Source of the DNA: JBGCED01 sp045106055 | GTDB lineage: Bacteria > Pseudomonadota > Alphaproteobacteria > CBDDJK01 | Reading direction: 5' to 3' | Assembly: GCA_045106055.1 (NCBI GenBank) | Contig: JBGCED010000072.1 | Span: 1 to 13,487, forward strand | Length of the DNA: 13,487 nucleotides | Shown: one piece after another, positions 13,081-13,487 of the stretch | How the letters are laid out: the number at the start of each line of letters is the position of its first letter | Position numbering within the stretch: position 1 is the first letter of the stretch | Translations under genes and position numbers: made by a program | Notes under the pieces: model-generated | Databases searched by the model: none | Seen by the model: the letters and a program-made list of their open reading frames with translations, nothing else | What the model was told of the DNA's origin: nothing

Positions 13081-13487
13081 ATGGCAAAAGATGTGATTAA
13101 TGATCTGGATAAGATGGATATGTCCAGCATCGCAAGCAAAAAAGATCTATTGAATATGACATCAAATGTCGTTGCCGCTTATCTTGGGAATCACAAGCTT
13201 GATGATGATGATGTTTCGAATGTTATTGAACGGGTTTATCAAAAATTAACAGCGCTTAACAGTACACAGCCCCCGCTTGCACCTTCTGCAAATGCTGCAG
13301 GCAATCAGCGGCAATATGCGCAAGCCCCTGCGGTGGATATCGATCAATCAATTCAACCAGATTATATTATTTGCCTTGAAGATGGCGCAAAGCTTAAAAT
13401 GCTCAAGCGGCATTTGCGCACAGCCTATAAAATGACGCCCGAACAATATCGTGCAAAATGGGGCTTGCCCAGCACATATCCCATGGT
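13081..13487 (+). CDS. mucR: MucR/Ros-family transcriptional regulator, partial
   Basis: The frame runs from ATG 13081 to the right edge (135 codons plus two bases) and encodes most of a MucR-type regulator; the last few residues are missing. MucR proteins bind AT-rich DNA and control exopolysaccharide, motility and cell-cycle genes in alphaproteobacteria. An N-terminal helical part (about 16-60, likely the oligomerisation region) is joined by a Pro/Ala/Gln-rich linker (about 61-88) to the DNA-binding part 'PDYIICLEDGAKLKMLKRHL' (93-112), followed by 'TAYKMTPEQYRAKWGLP'. Compared with Ros, Cys98 and His111 are kept, but the second zinc-ligand Cys is Asp101 and the last His is Tyr116, so the classical zinc site is incomplete. 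The weak GAGAGAG at 13071-13077 is the likely ribosome binding site. It is preceded by an unusually structured leader. Autoregulation, known for this family, is possible. Confidence 0.93.
   Translation, partial: MAKDVINDLDKMDMSSIASKKDLLNMTSNVVAAYLGNHKLDDDDVSNVIERVYQKLTALNSTQPPLAPSANAAGNQRQYAQAPAVDIDQSIQPDYIICLEDGAKLKMLKRHLRTAYKMTPEQYRAKWGLPSTYPM

Overview
The window looks like a chromosomal segment from an alphaproteobacterium with moderate-to-low G+C. The evidence is a MucR/Ros-family regulator, a COQ9-family ubiquinone protein, a DUF2336-type protein and alphaproteobacterial-style BetA and 3-hydroxyisobutyryl-CoA hydrolase sequences. FliL implies a flagellum. I cannot name the genus from sequence alone. 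I saw no rRNA, tRNA, CRISPR array, insertion sequence or prophage gene.

Layout. (1) Positions 1-2423, minus strand: a tight three-gene run, peptide deformylase (def), then a COQ9-family protein, then a DUF2336-like protein that runs off the left edge. (2) Positions 2424-2550: a compact divergent promoter region. It drives def leftward and, rightward, a 3-hydroxyisobutyryl-CoA hydrolase of valine catabolism (2551-3588). (3) Positions 3651-5930, minus strand: a choline-dehydrogenase-like GMC flavoprotein (betA), followed by a lone fliL that has its own promoter-like sequence. (4) Positions 5931-6121: a divergent intergenic region with a promoter-like element, a near-perfect palindrome and a strong ribosome binding site. 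(5) Positions 6122-12864, plus strand: a five-gene operon. It encodes a Tat-exported family-5 solute-binding protein, two DppB/DppC-type permeases, one fused two-domain ABC ATPase and an acyl-CoA synthetase. (6) Positions 12865-13080: a terminator-like hairpin, a -10-like box and a highly structured leader. (7) Positions 13081 to the right edge: the start of a mucR-like gene.

How the genes may work together. The five-gene operon reads as an uptake system for an organic solute, with a CoA ligase translated from the same transcript. One plausible reading is import of a carboxylic acid, or of something hydrolysed or oxidised to one, followed by CoA activation. The divergent GMC dehydrogenase oxidises an alcohol, probably choline, and may or may not belong to the same pathway. 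The hydrolase at 2551 adds acyl-CoA (valine) metabolism nearby.

The least expected structure is in the mucR leader. Positions 12966-13034 fold on paper into a compact three-way junction with 26 base pairs in 69 nt, starting just downstream of a perfect TATAAT. A hairpin loop in it can also pair with a segment just upstream of the mucR ribosome binding site. Whether it is a regulatory RNA, an operator or chance AT-rich symmetry needs comparative data.
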